Assembly: GCA_022648685.1 (NCBI GenBank)
Contig: JALCMW010000001.1
Coordinates: 434,001 to 498,000 of the forward strand
Source: Bacteroidales bacterium
Lineage (GTDB): Bacteria > Bacteroidota > Bacteroidia > Bacteroidales > UBA932
Length of the DNA stretch: 64,000 nt
Direction: 5' to 3'
Of the stretch, positions 1 through 10,613 are shown one piece after another. The notes below the pieces were generated by a model. It had not been told where the DNA came from and ran no database searches. It saw only the letters and a program-made list of their open reading frames with translations. The stretch's first letter is position 1. The number at the start of each line of letters is the position of its first letter. A program made the position numbers and the translations under genes.

Positions 1-70
1 CAAAAGAGCGAAATCGTCGGAAATGCAATTACACGGCCGAATTTGATAAATAACACTAAAACCGAATGAT

Positions 71-1594
71 ATGAATACCGCGTTGATAAACTGGTCTCGT
101 CTTCAGTTTGCAGTAACAGCTGCCTACCATTGGCTTTTCGTTCCGCTTACCTTGGGTCTTGCTCTGATAATAGCTGTAATGGAAACAATCTATTATCGTA
201 ATAAACAAACATTATGGAAATCCATGACGAAATTCTGGATGAAATTGTTTGCTATCAATTTCGCTGTCGGAATCGCAACCGGTTTGATTCTGGAATTCGA
301 ATTCGGAACCAATTGGAGCAATTATTCTTGGCTTGTAGGCGATATTTTCGGGGCGCCTTTGGCAATAGAAGGTATAGTGGCTTTTTTTATGGAGGCGACG
401 TTTTTCGCCGTTATGTTTTTCGGCTGGGAGAAAGTCAGTCCCGGATTCCACCTTGCATCCACATGGTTTACCGGCATCGGAGCAGCTCTTTCGGCCTATT
501 GGATTTTGGTAGCCAACGGCTGGATGCAAAATCCAGTAGGTACAGTCTTTAATCCCGATACTGTCAGGAACGAAATGGTATCTTTCGGGACTGTGGCTAC
601 GAACCCCGTTGCCGTGAATAAGTTCTTCCATTCGGTTTTCAGCGGATGGATGACAGGCGGCGTCTTTACAATAGGAGTAAGCGCATGGTATCTTCTGAAA
701 AAAAAGAAAATACCATTTGCCAAATCAAGTATGGCCGTCGGTTCCCTTGTGGGTATAGCCGGAGCCGTCGCCGTAATCCTTTCAGGGGATCGTTCAGGAG
801 TCGATATCGCCAGATACCAGCCGATGAAACTTGCTGCCGTGGAAGGCCTGGACAACGGGGGACGAAATGCCTCTTTTTCAATAGTCCCTGGCGTCAGTGT
901 TCCTTCGATGCTTTCCATTCTTGCGACCCATGATCCGAACGGATATGTTCCGGGCATCAATGACATAATTCTGGGCTATACTGATAATGACGGCGGATAT
1001 GTCCTTCCCGTGCAGGCAAAAATGTGGAGGGGAAGAAAAGCTTTGGCAGCTCTTAATTATTACAGGAATTCAAACGACTCTGTTCCGGAGAATAAGGCCT
1101 TGTTCAAAAGAGTTGTGGAGAGCAATTCTGCATATATGGGATACGGCCGTCTGTCGAAACCCGCCGATGTCGTTCCCAATGTCCCTTTTGTGTATTGGTC
1201 TTTCAGAACAATGGTGTACTTGGGTTGCTTTATACTTTTGGTGCTGATACTTGTCCAATTTTTTCTGTATAAGGACAAAATAATGAAAAACAGATGGTTG
1301 CTCCGGCTTGCCATTATTTCTATTCCGCTTGTCTATATTTGCGGGCAGGCCGGCTGGATAGTGTCCGAAGTGGGACGCCAGCCATGGGCGATTCAGGATT
1401 TATTGACCGTAGGTGCCGCTACATCAAGCCTAAGCGTCGCTGCAGTCAAAACCACGTTTTTTATTTTCCTGATTGTTTTTGCTTTGTTCCTGGTAATCGA
1501 AATAGGAATTATGTTGAAAGCGATTCAAAAGGGACCGGATCCGTATTTCCCCGATGAAATAAATTCAACGCATCAAAATTATAGGAGGGAATAA
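71..1594 (+). CDS. cydA: Cytochrome bd ubiquinol oxidase subunit I
   Basis: Quinol-oxidising, haem-carrying subunit of cytochrome bd oxidase in the inner membrane; with CydB it reduces O2 to water at low oxygen tension. The 507 residues are mostly membrane helices. Residues matching the Escherichia coli ligands and channel are visible: His20, His187 and Met381 (haem ligands), Glu100 and Glu108, and the quinol-loop pair Lys253/Glu258 in QPMKLAAVEG. The GRQPW motif near residue 434 is also present. cydB starts 2 bases after the stop, so the two are co-translated. In an otherwise anaerobic Bacteroidales lineage this is the usual nanaerobic respiration pair. The start at 71 fits the family N-terminus. 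No clear promoter is visible in the 70 bases upstream. Confidence 0.97.
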   Translation: MNTALINWSRLQFAVTAAYHWLFVPLTLGLALIIAVMETIYYRNKQTLWKSMTKFWMKLFAINFAVGIATGLILEFEFGTNWSNYSWLVGDIFGAPLAIEGIVAFFMEATFFAVMFFGWEKVSPGFHLASTWFTGIGAALSAYWILVANGWMQNPVGTVFNPDTVRNEMVSFGTVATNPVAVNKFFHSVFSGWMTGGVFTIGVSAWYLLKKKKIPFAKSSMAVGSLVGIAGAVAVILSGDRSGVDIARYQPMKLAAVEGLDNGGRNASFSIVPGVSVPSMLSILATHDPNGYVPGINDIILGYTDNDGGYVLPVQAKMWRGRKALAALNYYRNSNDSVPENKALFKRVVESNSAYMGYGRLSKPADVVPNVPFVYWSFRTMVYLGCFILLVLILVQFFLYKDKIMKNRWLLRLAIISIPLVYICGQAGWIVSEVGRQPWAIQDLLTVGAATSSLSVAAVKTTFFIFLIVFALFLVIEIGIMLKAIQKGPDPYFPDEINSTHQNYRRE

Positions 1595-1596
1595 TT

Positions 1597-2733
1597 ATGA
1601 CATACGAATTTTTACAGCAATATTGGTGGTTCGTGATTGCTATTCTTGGCGGCTTGCTTGCCTTCCTCATGTTCGTACAGGGCGCAAATCTGATTCTGGC
1701 CTTTCCTGGAGTGAATACCTCCATGCGCCGTATCATTGTCAACTCCACAGGACGCAAGTGGGAATTGACATTTACGACTTTAGTAACGTTCGGCGGTGCT
1801 TTCTTCGCTTCTTTTCCGTTGTTTTACAGTACCAGTTTCGGCGGAGCGTACTGGGTCTGGATACTCTTGCTTCTCACCTTTGTCTTTCAGGCCGTTTCAT
1901 ACGAATTCCAGAATAAAAAAGGCAACCTTATCGGATCCGATGCTTTCCGTGTGTTTCTGATTATAAACGGAATCCTTGCCCCTTTGCTGGTAGGTACGGC
2001 GGTCGGAACTTTCTTTACGGGGTCCGATTTTATCATTAACAAAGATGCGGTAAGTTCCAGTGCCTTTTCCGCCGTCAGTGTATGGGGCAGCGGATGGCAT
2101 GGACTTGAAGCTGTCAAGTCTCCGGCTGTCATTTTAGGCCTTGCATTGCTTTTTCTTGACGCTTCTCTCGGATGCCTTTATTTGATAAACAATGTCAGAG
2201 ACGATGGATTGGAACCGGTTTTGAGGAAAAAACTGACTTTTTTCAGTTTGATCTTCCTTTTGTTTTTCATAATCTGGACAATATTTCTTTTGACTGCCGA
2301 CGGATTTGCAGTTTCTTCCGACGGCACTGTTATTTTGGAAAAGAACAAATATTTTTATAATTTTATTCATATGCCGGCTATCGCCTTGATGTATATAACC
2401 GGGGCTCTTCTTGTGATCGCTGGTTTATTCCTCGGGGCGGGGACTCATTCCAGAAAGGGAATATGGCCGGCGGGAACGGGAACGGTTTTGACTGTGATAG
2501 CTTTGTTTTTGGTTGCAGGATACGGCGGGACTTCATATTATCCTTCAATTTCCGATTTGCAAAGTTCACTGACAATACAGAACAGCTGCTCCAGCCGGTT
2601 TACGTTGAAAGTAATGTTTTACGTATCTTTGCTGATACCATTTGTCGCGGCATATATCGTTTATGCCTGGAGAAAAATGAATAGAACCCCGATTACCGAA
2701 GAAGAACTCACAGGGACTGAAAATAAATATTAG
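1597..2733 (+). CDS. cydB: Cytochrome bd ubiquinol oxidase subunit II
   Basis: Second subunit of cytochrome bd oxidase, stabilising the haem-binding CydA. The 378 residues form about eight or nine hydrophobic helices, starting with the typical aromatic N-terminus (LQQYWWFVIAILGG). It begins 2 bases after cydA, preceded by an AGGAGGGA ribosome-binding site inside the cydA 3' end. No small CydX-like ORF is evident after it; a secreted hydrolase starts 6 bases downstream. Assignment rests on position, length and membrane topology. Confidence 0.96.
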   Translation: MTYEFLQQYWWFVIAILGGLLAFLMFVQGANLILAFPGVNTSMRRIIVNSTGRKWELTFTTLVTFGGAFFASFPLFYSTSFGGAYWVWILLLLTFVFQAVSYEFQNKKGNLIGSDAFRVFLIINGILAPLLVGTAVGTFFTGSDFIINKDAVSSSAFSAVSVWGSGWHGLEAVKSPAVILGLALLFLDASLGCLYLINNVRDDGLEPVLRKKLTFFSLIFLLFFIIWTIFLLTADGFAVSSDGTVILEKNKYFYNFIHMPAIALMYITGALLVIAGLFLGAGTHSRKGIWPAGTGTVLTVIALFLVAGYGGTSYYPSISDLQSSLTIQNSCSSRFTLKVMFYVSLLIPFVAAYIVYAWRKMNRTPITEEELTGTENKY

Positions 2734-2739
2734 ATAATC

Positions 2740-3588
2740 ATGAAAAAATTAATTTTATCAATTGTTTCCGTATTTTTATTGTTGCCTCAATTATGTATTG
2801 CAGAAACTCCTGAAAAACCGGAGACACTTACGGTCATCTCTTATAATATCAGAATGGGGAAAGCAGATGACGGAACAAATTCGTGGAAATACCGTTATCC
2901 TGCATCCGCGATGATGATAACCGATCAGGCTCCCGACATCTTCGGTGTCCAGGAAGCATTTGATTTCCAGGTGAAATACCTGAGTGAATATTGCAAAGGT
3001 TATAAGTCCGTAGGCGTCGGCAGAGAAGACGGAAAAAACAAGGGTGAGCATATGTCCATCTTCTATAAAACGTCGAAAATACATCTGATAAAATGGGGAA
3101 CTTTCTGGCTCTCGGAAACTCCTGATACTCCTTCAAAAGGTTGGGATGCAGCTTGTTACCGTACCGCTACATGGGCTTTGATGAAAGACAAAGAAACAGG
3201 AAAGAAGTTCTATTATGTAAATACGCACTTGGATCATAAAGGTGTAGAAGCCCGCCGAAAGGGACTTTTGCTTATTGTCGACAAAATCAAATCCATCAAT
3301 CCCAAATCATATCCTATGGTTCTTACAGGGGATTTCAACATAACACCTGACAATCCCGCATTGAAAGTCTTGAATGAAAGAATGCAAAGTGCACGCAAGA
3401 CTGCCGTCAAAACAGATGATTTGGGCTCGTTCAACGATTGGGGGAGAGAAAAAGAAAAGAAGATTATTGATTATATCTATTATTCCGGATTCAGCTGTTG
3501 TACCGATTTCCAGACGATAGTAAAGAAATATTATGGCAGGACATATATTTCAGACCATTTTCCCGTCAAAGCTGTTCTTGTATTCTAA
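2740..3588 (+). CDS. Secreted endonuclease/exonuclease/phosphatase family hydrolase
   Basis: Member of the EEP fold (DNase I / sphingomyelinase / inositol-phosphatase superfamily), 282 residues, with an N-terminal signal peptide of about 21 residues ending near IAETP. The metal-site motifs appear in order: SYNIRMG (Asn), IFGVQEA (Glu), NTHLDH (His), LTGDFNITP (Asp/Asn) and the terminal SDHFPV (Asp-His). The substrate cannot be told from sequence; related Bacteroidales proteins act in the periplasm or at the surface on phosphodiesters. It starts 6 bases after cydB, so it probably shares that transcript. Its stop codon overlaps that of the convergent dnaE (bases 3585-3588). Confidence 0.85.
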   Translation: MKKLILSIVSVFLLLPQLCIAETPEKPETLTVISYNIRMGKADDGTNSWKYRYPASAMMITDQAPDIFGVQEAFDFQVKYLSEYCKGYKSVGVGREDGKNKGEHMSIFYKTSKIHLIKWGTFWLSETPDTPSKGWDAACYRTATWALMKDKETGKKFYYVNTHLDHKGVEARRKGLLLIVDKIKSINPKSYPMVLTGDFNITPDNPALKVLNERMQSARKTAVKTDDLGSFNDWGREKEKKIIDYIYYSGFSCCTDFQTIVKKYYGRTYISDHFPVKAVLVF

Positions 3589-6500
3589 TCTTTCAGATTC
3601 TTTGTCAAACTGTATGTTATTCCCAGAGAGTTAAGGGAATCGATAAAATCCGAATTGATTGCTATTTGGAATTTTCTTGACAGAAAATCTATCTTGTAGG
3701 ATGTTTTCGGATCGAACAGTGTCATCGTAAGGGGAATCTTCCCTGGATTCTTCTTGATAAGGTCGACTAGCCGGTGCCTGAATGATTGATTGAGCATTGG
3801 CGTCTTCAATTCTATACTGAAGTTGTTGAGGAATGTGTCCGTAACATTTCCCAGCAACATTATTTTCGTTACTTTAAAGCCGAAAGGAACCGATTTTCCC
3901 TGTTTCTTTTCCTCCGGTTTCATATAATATTTTTCTTTTATTTCTCCTTCCAGGAATATCGCCGAATGCTGTTGCAGATAACTCATGAATATTTCATGGT
4001 CTTTCCCGAAAAGCTTTAATTCATATACTCCGCTATTGTCCTCTATTGTTGTTATCGACCAAGGCCTGCCGCTTTTGGAAACCAGATTTTTTGTCTCGGT
4101 TACATAGCCTGCCGCATATATCCGTTGTTTCCTTTTCTTTTTTTCACATTCCGTAATCATATCTTCGATATGTGAAAGCCGGCAGTTTGTAAAATTCTCG
4201 ATTTCAAAGCCGTATTTGTCCAGCGGATGTGAAGACAAGTACATGCCAACCAATTCTTTTTCCTTCTGCAGCAGTTCTATCTGATTCTCTTCTCCGTTAA
4301 ATTCAGGGACTTCAGGCTTTACCGGCTTCATTTCTTCCGAATCTCCGAACAATGAAGCCGATGAGTTCAAATCGTCTTTTCTAAACAGTTCCGCATATTT
4401 CACCAATGCATCCGTAAACGTGTCCCCATTACTGCATGGCAGTGAATATCTTGTCCTTACGAAGCCGAAGCTGTCGAAAGCGCCGGAATACAAGAGTGAT
4501 TCGATGGCTTTTTTGTTGATCATTCCGTCCATCCTTTCCACAAAATCGTAAATCGTCGCGAACGGACCATTAGCTTCCCGTTCATCTATTATAGCTTTGA
4601 CGACATTGTCTCCGAAACCCTTTATTCCGCCTAGGCCGAAACGGATGTTCCCGTCTTTATTAACGGTAAAATGAGCCTCACTTTCATTCACATCGGGATT
4701 AAGGACTTTGATTTTGTGCTTTTTGCAGTCATCCATGATTTCCTTTATCTCCGTCATGTTGTTGAGCTGCTGGCTTAGGTTAGCCGCCTGGAATTCGGCA
4801 GGGAAATGCGTCTTAAGCCAACCTGTCTGGTAGCTTACCCATGCATAACAGGTAGCATGTGATTTGTTGAAAGCATAGGAAGCGAATTTTTCCCAATCCT
4901 TCCATATCTTGTCAAGTATTTCTATAGGATGCCCGGCAGCTTTTCCTCCGGCAATGAATTCGTCATAAAGTGATCGCAGAATGTCGATTTTCTTTTTACC
5001 CATCGCTTTCCGCAATTTGTCGGCTTTGCCTTTTGAAAATCCGGCAATCTTCTGGGAAATCAACATTACCTGCTCCTGATAGACAGTTATCCCGTATGTT
5101 TCCTTAAGGAATTCTTCCATCTCAGGAAGGTCGTATGTTATAGGCTCGTCTCCTCTTTTTCGCGCAACGAAATGCGGTATGTACTCCATAGGGCCCGGAC
5201 GGTACAGGGCGTTCATCGCGATCAGATCTTCGAATCTTTCAGGCTGCAGTTTCTGCAGCCATTCCTTCATTCCGGGAGACTCGAATTGGAAGACGCTTTT
5301 CGTATCTCCCCGGCTGTACAATTTGTATGTCTCTTCGTCATTGTCCGGGATGCTTTCTATATCTATGACTTTACCATGAGTCCGTTTGATGTTGTTCAGG
5401 CATTCTTTTATGATAGAAAGCGTTTTGAGGCCGAGAAAGTCCATCTTAAGCATGCCGACATCTTCAATGAAAGATCCTTCATACTGTGACATCCATACTT
5501 CCTGGCCAGTAGCTTTGTCTACTCCCAGAGTCATCGGAATATAGTCTGTAAGGTTTCCCCTGCCTATGATCATGGCGCAGGCATGTATTCCGATCTGCCG
5601 GATGCAGCCTTCAAGCTGCAAGGCGTATTTCAACACTTCCCTGACAAGTTCGGAGCCGTTTTCATATTCGTTTTGAAGCTCGGGGATGTATTTTATGCAG
5701 TTCTTCAATGTAGGTTTCAGGTTCTTTTCGGTCTTGACGACTTTGTACCTTTTTCCGCCTTTAGTCTTGATCTGCTCGTTCCCTGTCGGGATATAAGAGT
5801 CATCAACCTCTTCTTCCTCTTCAACGTTGACCGGAAAAGCCCTGTCCGGAATCATCTTGGTCAGTCTGTTTGATTCATCCAGCGAGAGACGGCTTACCCT
5901 TGCGACATCCTTTATCGCTCCTTTTGCAGCCATCGTCCCGAAAGTGATTACATGTGAGACATGATCCATTCCGTAAGTTTCCTGCACATACTGGATAACC
6001 TTGTATCTTCCGTCATCGTCGAAGTCGACATCTATATCCGGCATTGATATACGTTCGGGGTTAAGGAACCGTTCAAACAGCAGATTATACTTTATTGGGT
6101 CCAGATTTGTTATTCCCAGGCAGTATGCTACTGCGGAACCTGCAGCGGAACCACGTCCCGGGCCTACGAAAATCCCCATTTTCCTTGCACTTGCGATATA
6201 ATCCTGGACAATAAGGAAGTAATCGGGAAAGCCCATCCTCGATATGGTCTTCAATTCGAAATCGATTCTTTCTTTTGTCCCTTCAGTCATTTCCGGATAG
6301 CGCGTCTTTGCTCCTTCATAACACAAATAGCAAAGAAAAGCTACTGAATTCGCGAATTCGGTTCCCCTGTCCTTACCCTTCTCGTCGTATCTTCCGGCGT
6401 CTATTATGTCCTTGTATTTATCCAGATATGTATCTATATCAGAAAGGAAAGAATCGTCGATCTTGAATTTTGGAAGTATATGTCCGCAGTCTATACTGTA

Positions 6501-7346
6501 TCTTTCTATTTTGTCATAAACATCCATAGTGTTGTCTATGACTTCGGGATGTCCGGGGAACAAATCCCTCATTTCATCCTCGCTTTTCATATATTCCTGC
6601 TGGGTGTACCTAAGCCTGTCCGGAGCGTCCACATATTCATTTGTCGTGAGACAGATAAGCCTGTCATGGACCGGCCCGTCTTCTTTTCTTACGAAATGGA
6701 TATCATTTGTAGCAATGACTTTAACATCATATTTCTCTGCCAGAACGAAAATGGCATCGTTAACCTTGCTTTGCTTTTCGTAAACTTCCAAAGACTGTCC
6801 CGGAACCTGTGTCTTGTGCAGCATGACTTCAAGATAGTAATCGTCTCCGAATACGTCTTTGTGCCATTTGATAGCCTTCTCTGCAGCTTCTGTATCATCG
6901 GCTGTAATATTCCTTGGAATCTCTCCTGCAAGGCAGGCTGAAGAGCATATCAGGTCTTCATGATATTTCTCAAGCACCTGATGGGAAACACGCGGCTTCC
7001 CGTAATACATCCCTTCGATATGTCCGGTGGAGACTATCTTTATCAGATTCTTGTATCCATGATAATTCTTTGCTAGCAGTATCAAATGGTAATACGCGCG
7101 GTGATCCTTGTCTTTTAATTTATGGTCATATTTGGACACATAGATTTCACAACCTATTATCGGTTTGATTCCTGGATAATTTTTCGCCACCTTGAAGAAT
7201 TCCTTGACTCCATACATATTCCCGTGATCGGTAATAGCCAGTCCCGGCATTCCCAATTCATCTGCTCTTTTGAAAAGATTGGAAATCGATGATTGACCGT
7301 CAAGAATTGAATATTGAGTATGAACATGGAGGTGGACGAAAGACAT
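3585..7346 (-). CDS. dnaE: DNA polymerase III subunit alpha
   Basis: Catalytic subunit of the replicative DNA polymerase, 1253 residues. An N-terminal PHP domain is present (FVHLHVHTQYSILDG at the start, further metal-site His residues after it), then the C-family polymerase domain with the catalytic PDIDVDFDDDGR motif and the GPGRGSAAGS element, a helix-hairpin-helix region, and a C-terminal OB-fold segment (IYAAGYVTETKNLVSKSGRPW). It is somewhat longer than E. coli DnaE because of an acidic insertion in the polymerase domain (EEEEEVDDS). A -7 element lies 25 bases upstream on the minus strand. It converges with the EEP hydrolase with no terminator between them. Confidence 0.97.
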   Translation of the reverse strand: MSFVHLHVHTQYSILDGQSSISNLFKRADELGMPGLAITDHGNMYGVKEFFKVAKNYPGIKPIIGCEIYVSKYDHKLKDKDHRAYYHLILLAKNYHGYKNLIKIVSTGHIEGMYYGKPRVSHQVLEKYHEDLICSSACLAGEIPRNITADDTEAAEKAIKWHKDVFGDDYYLEVMLHKTQVPGQSLEVYEKQSKVNDAIFVLAEKYDVKVIATNDIHFVRKEDGPVHDRLICLTTNEYVDAPDRLRYTQQEYMKSEDEMRDLFPGHPEVIDNTMDVYDKIERYSIDCGHILPKFKIDDSFLSDIDTYLDKYKDIIDAGRYDEKGKDRGTEFANSVAFLCYLCYEGAKTRYPEMTEGTKERIDFELKTISRMGFPDYFLIVQDYIASARKMGIFVGPGRGSAAGSAVAYCLGITNLDPIKYNLLFERFLNPERISMPDIDVDFDDDGRYKVIQYVQETYGMDHVSHVITFGTMAAKGAIKDVARVSRLSLDESNRLTKMIPDRAFPVNVEEEEEVDDSYIPTGNEQIKTKGGKRYKVVKTEKNLKPTLKNCIKYIPELQNEYENGSELVREVLKYALQLEGCIRQIGIHACAMIIGRGNLTDYIPMTLGVDKATGQEVWMSQYEGSFIEDVGMLKMDFLGLKTLSIIKECLNNIKRTHGKVIDIESIPDNDEETYKLYSRGDTKSVFQFESPGMKEWLQKLQPERFEDLIAMNALYRPGPMEYIPHFVARKRGDEPITYDLPEMEEFLKETYGITVYQEQVMLISQKIAGFSKGKADKLRKAMGKKKIDILRSLYDEFIAGGKAAGHPIEILDKIWKDWEKFASYAFNKSHATCYAWVSYQTGWLKTHFPAEFQAANLSQQLNNMTEIKEIMDDCKKHKIKVLNPDVNESEAHFTVNKDGNIRFGLGGIKGFGDNVVKAIIDEREANGPFATIYDFVERMDGMINKKAIESLLYSGAFDSFGFVRTRYSLPCSNGDTFTDALVKYAELFRKDDLNSSASLFGDSEEMKPVKPEVPEFNGEENQIELLQKEKELVGMYLSSHPLDKYGFEIENFTNCRLSHIEDMITECEKKKRKQRIYAAGYVTETKNLVSKSGRPWSITTIEDNSGVYELKLFGKDHEIFMSYLQQHSAIFLEGEIKEKYYMKPEEKKQGKSVPFGFKVTKIMLLGNVTDTFLNNFSIELKTPMLNQSFRHRLVDLIKKNPGKIPLTMTLFDPKTSYKIDFLSRKFQIAINSDFIDSLNSLGITYSLTKNLKD

Positions 7347-7370
7347 GGTTTGTAATTATGGATTTAGATA

Positions 7371-7378
7371 CAAAGTTA
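7371..7378 (-). promoter_or_regulatory. -7 promoter element for dnaE
   Basis: On the minus strand this reads TAACTTTG, an exact match to the Bacteroidota -7 consensus TAnnTTTG, 25 bases before the dnaE start. No matching -33 element is obvious. Confidence 0.5.
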
Positions 7379-7380
7379 TG

Positions 7381-7412
7381 AAAAAATATGAGGCCCGCGG
7401 GAAACGGACCTC
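7381..7412 (-). terminator. Rho-independent terminator of secDF
   Basis: On the minus strand GAGGTCCG and CGGGCCTC pair (8 bp, one G-U) around a 7-base loop and are followed by ATATTTTTT. It sits about 30 bases after the secDF stop. Confidence 0.75.
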
Positions 7413-7443
7413 AAAAAATATAGTATAAAATACAAGTATGTTT

Positions 7444-10400
7444 TTATGCTTTCTTAGCGCGTACTTTTACGTTCGATTTATTGTCTTTCTCAGCATGTCT
7501 GGTAGCATCGAACATAACAGGTGTCCCTATCATTATGGAAGCATAAGTCCCCACTACGATACCGATACACAAAGCGACTGAAAGACCTCTTATCGATTCT
7601 CCTCCGAAGATCGCTATTGCAAGCATTGTGACCAAAGTGGATACTGAAGTATTGACTGTACGTGTAAGGGTACTGTTGAGTGCTTCATTAGTATTTTGTT
7701 TGAAGTCGGAATTCGGATGAAGCGTCTTGTACTCACGGATACGGTCGAATATCACCACATTATCATTGATCGCATATCCTATGATCGTAAGGATGGCGGC
7801 AATAAACGTCTGATCCACATCAAGACTGAAAGGTAATATCCCGGAGAACAGGGAGAAGAATCCGATTACTATTATTGCCGTGTGTGCAAGTGATACGACA
7901 CCTCCGAGTCCCCATGTCCAGCCTTTGAATCTGAACGCTATATAGCCGAAAATCACAATTAGAGCGAGGAATACGGCTATGATTGCATCCCGTTTCATGT
8001 CATTTGCTATGGTAGGACCTACTTTGTCCGAACTGATGATTCCGTTAGGATTTTCAAGAGTGGAGCGGAATTCATTAAGAGTCATGTCTTTCTCTTTGAA
8101 AAATCCCTTCATGGCTTTGTACAGCATTTGTTCCACTTCGGAATCTGCTGCGGTCGACTCGTCTTTTACTTTATAAGTCGTAGTGACTTTCATCTGGCTT
8201 TCACCGCCGAACTGTTTCACTTCCACAGCTCCGTCGAATTCTTTCATTGCGGCTGCCCTTACTTCTTCCGTGGATACAGGCTGATCGAATCTTACTACAA
8301 AAGTTCTTCCTCCCGTAAAATCAACACCATATGTAAATCCTTTGGTCGACATTGATATTATCGCGATCAGGATCAATATTCCTGAAATCGTATATGAATA
8401 TTTCCTTTTGCCGAGAAAGTCCACTTTCGTGTGTTTCAGGAAATTCTTGGTCAACCGGTTGTCGAATGTAATATTCTTCCCTCTCTGGATTCTGTCATCG
8501 AAGATTATCCTCGTAATGAAGATCGATGAGAATATAGAGGTTATAATACCGATAATCAAAGTCGTTGCAAATCCTTGTACAGGACCGGAACCGAAGAAGA
8601 ACAAAACCACACCGGTGAGGATGGTTGTAACCTGTCCGTCAATGATTGCCGAATATGCATTGGAATATCCGTCGGATACAGCTTTGCTTAATCCTTTGCC
8701 GGAAGCCAATTCCTCTTTTATCCTTTCATAGATAATGACATTGGCATCTACCGCCATACCCAGAGTCAATACCAGTCCGGCTATACCCGGCAATGTCAGT
8801 ACTGCTCCGAAAGAAGCCAGAGACCCGAAGAGCAGAAGAACGTTGCATAGCAGTGCTACATCAGCTGCAAGACCTGCTCCCTGATAGAAAAATACCATGT
8901 ATATCAGAACCAGCAGGAATGCAAGAATGAATGACAGGAATCCTGCATGGATTGATTCCGATCCCAAAGAAGGGCCGACCACTTGTTCTTGGATGATAGT
9001 CGCCGGAGCAGGGAGCTTGCCGGATTTCAATACGTTGGCAAGGTCCTCGGCTTCTTCAACGTCGAAATGTCCCGTAATCGTGGAGCTTCCTCCTGAAATT
9101 TCCGAATTTACGGTAGGATAGGAATATACCATTCCATCCAATACTATGGCTATCTGTTTGCCGATATTATCTTTTGTCATTCGGGCCCAGATATTGGCGC
9201 CCTCTGCATTCATCGACATCGAAACGATAGGCTCCCCTTTATTGGAATTTCCGTATTCCACACGAGCATCGGTTACTACCGCTCCGTCAAGCGGCGCTTT
9301 CCCGTCTCTTGAAGTTGACTTGATTGCGACAAGTTCGTAAATATTACCGCTCTTGACATATTCCGTAGGCTTTACAGTCCACATCGGCTTGAATTCGGGA
9401 GGAAACAGCGATGCGATTTGAGGTAATGAAAGATACCTGTTTATTTTTGCCGTATCTGCGGCATTTGCAAAACCTATGCAGGCATTGTTTTTAAATCCGG
9501 AAGGCTGGAGAACGGAGAAAAGAGGGTTCTGCTTGTTGTTTATTTCAGCTGCGTCTGATTCGTTTTCCTGTTTGCTTATGACTGCATTTACAAGTGAGTC
9601 AGATGCTGCTTTTTCCGTATCCTTAACCTTATCCGCCGATGGCTTTGTTGCAACCGCTATTTTTTCCGCGGTAGAATCACCCGCTTCAAGAATCTGAGCC
9701 AGAGTCCGGTTGGCTTCCTGAAGATACGGTTCGATTTCGGTATTGTCGTATGTAGCCCAAAAATCCAATGAAGCCGTACCCTGAAGCAGTTTCCTTACAC
9801 GTTCAGGCTCTTTTACGCCCGGGAGTTCCACAAGGATACGCCCGCTGTTGCCAAGTTTCTGGATGTTCGGCTGTGTGACTCCGAAACGGTCGATACGATT
9901 CCTCAATACGTTGAAGGAATTCGATACTGCACTTGCGGCTTCCTTGCTTATGACGGAGATGACCTGATCATCGGTGGATTCCGGTTTGATCTTGTCCCTC
10001 ATTTCATATGTCCCGAAAATTTGGGCAAGTCTCTGTCCGTTGGAAACCTGCTTCCATGCCTGGGCAAATAATGTTATGAAATCCGATCTCGAATTAAGAC
10101 TGTTCTCTTTCGCTATTGCAATGGCTTTGTTGAATTCCGGAGATTTGTTATATCCGGAAAGAGCTTTTACAAGATCCTCAAGCTGCACTTGCAGCATGAC
10201 ATTCATTCCGCCTTTCAAGTCAAGTCCCAGATTGATCTCCTTAGCTTTGACACCTTTGAAAGTATACCCGAAATATACTTTTTTGGCTGAAATGGAATCA
10301 ATGTACCTGCTGTTACTGTTTTTCCTGATGGAATCCAGATAAAACGCCCGGTCTTCAAAAGGGACTTTACTGAATGCAGCCTCCTGTTGAATATCCGAAG

Positions 10401-10527
10401 CCGCCTTTTCGGCATATTTTGCAGCTTTCTTTTCCTGGATGTTAGTTACCAGGGTGAAGGAGAGTTGCCATATGCAGGCAAGCGCTAACAGAATCGCTAC
10501 GAGTCTGATTACACCTTTACTTTGCAT
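7444..10527 (-). CDS. secDF: Protein translocase subunit SecDF (fused)
   Basis: Fusion of SecD and SecF, which pull translocating proteins across the inner membrane using the proton gradient. About 1027 residues. The N-terminal helix is followed by the large SecD periplasmic domain (LGLDLKGGMNVMLQV, later LVELPGVKEPERVRKLLQGTASL), a six-helix RND bundle with the GMAVDANVIIYERIKEE motif, and then the SecF half beginning at SYTISG with GVDFTGGRTF and a second bundle (YAINDNVVIFDRIREY). I place the start at 10527 (MQSKGVIR), not at the earlier in-frame ATG at 10596, because a -7 promoter element lies at 10614-10621 and the hydrophobic helix follows at once. Fused SecDF is typical of Bacteroidota. 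Terminator at 7381-7412. Confidence 0.96.
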   Translation of the reverse strand: MQSKGVIRLVAILLALACIWQLSFTLVTNIQEKKAAKYAEKAASDIQQEAAFSKVPFEDRAFYLDSIRKNSNSRYIDSISAKKVYFGYTFKGVKAKEINLGLDLKGGMNVMLQVQLEDLVKALSGYNKSPEFNKAIAIAKENSLNSRSDFITLFAQAWKQVSNGQRLAQIFGTYEMRDKIKPESTDDQVISVISKEAASAVSNSFNVLRNRIDRFGVTQPNIQKLGNSGRILVELPGVKEPERVRKLLQGTASLDFWATYDNTEIEPYLQEANRTLAQILEAGDSTAEKIAVATKPSADKVKDTEKAASDSLVNAVISKQENESDAAEINNKQNPLFSVLQPSGFKNNACIGFANAADTAKINRYLSLPQIASLFPPEFKPMWTVKPTEYVKSGNIYELVAIKSTSRDGKAPLDGAVVTDARVEYGNSNKGEPIVSMSMNAEGANIWARMTKDNIGKQIAIVLDGMVYSYPTVNSEISGGSSTITGHFDVEEAEDLANVLKSGKLPAPATIIQEQVVGPSLGSESIHAGFLSFILAFLLVLIYMVFFYQGAGLAADVALLCNVLLLFGSLASFGAVLTLPGIAGLVLTLGMAVDANVIIYERIKEELASGKGLSKAVSDGYSNAYSAIIDGQVTTILTGVVLFFFGSGPVQGFATTLIIGIITSIFSSIFITRIIFDDRIQRGKNITFDNRLTKNFLKHTKVDFLGKRKYSYTISGILILIAIISMSTKGFTYGVDFTGGRTFVVRFDQPVSTEEVRAAAMKEFDGAVEVKQFGGESQMKVTTTYKVKDESTAADSEVEQMLYKAMKGFFKEKDMTLNEFRSTLENPNGIISSDKVGPTIANDMKRDAIIAVFLALIVIFGYIAFRFKGWTWGLGGVVSLAHTAIIVIGFFSLFSGILPFSLDVDQTFIAAILTIIGYAINDNVVIFDRIREYKTLHPNSDFKQNTNEALNSTLTRTVNTSVSTLVTMLAIAIFGGESIRGLSVALCIGIVVGTYASIMIGTPVMFDATRHAEKDNKSNVKVRAKKA

Positions 10528-10613
10528 GTTTTTGTTATTTTTTATGAATTTTATTTCCGTTAATTCATCGGGTACGAAGATCGTAAAATATCGCACCTTG
10601 GCAAAATAGGGTA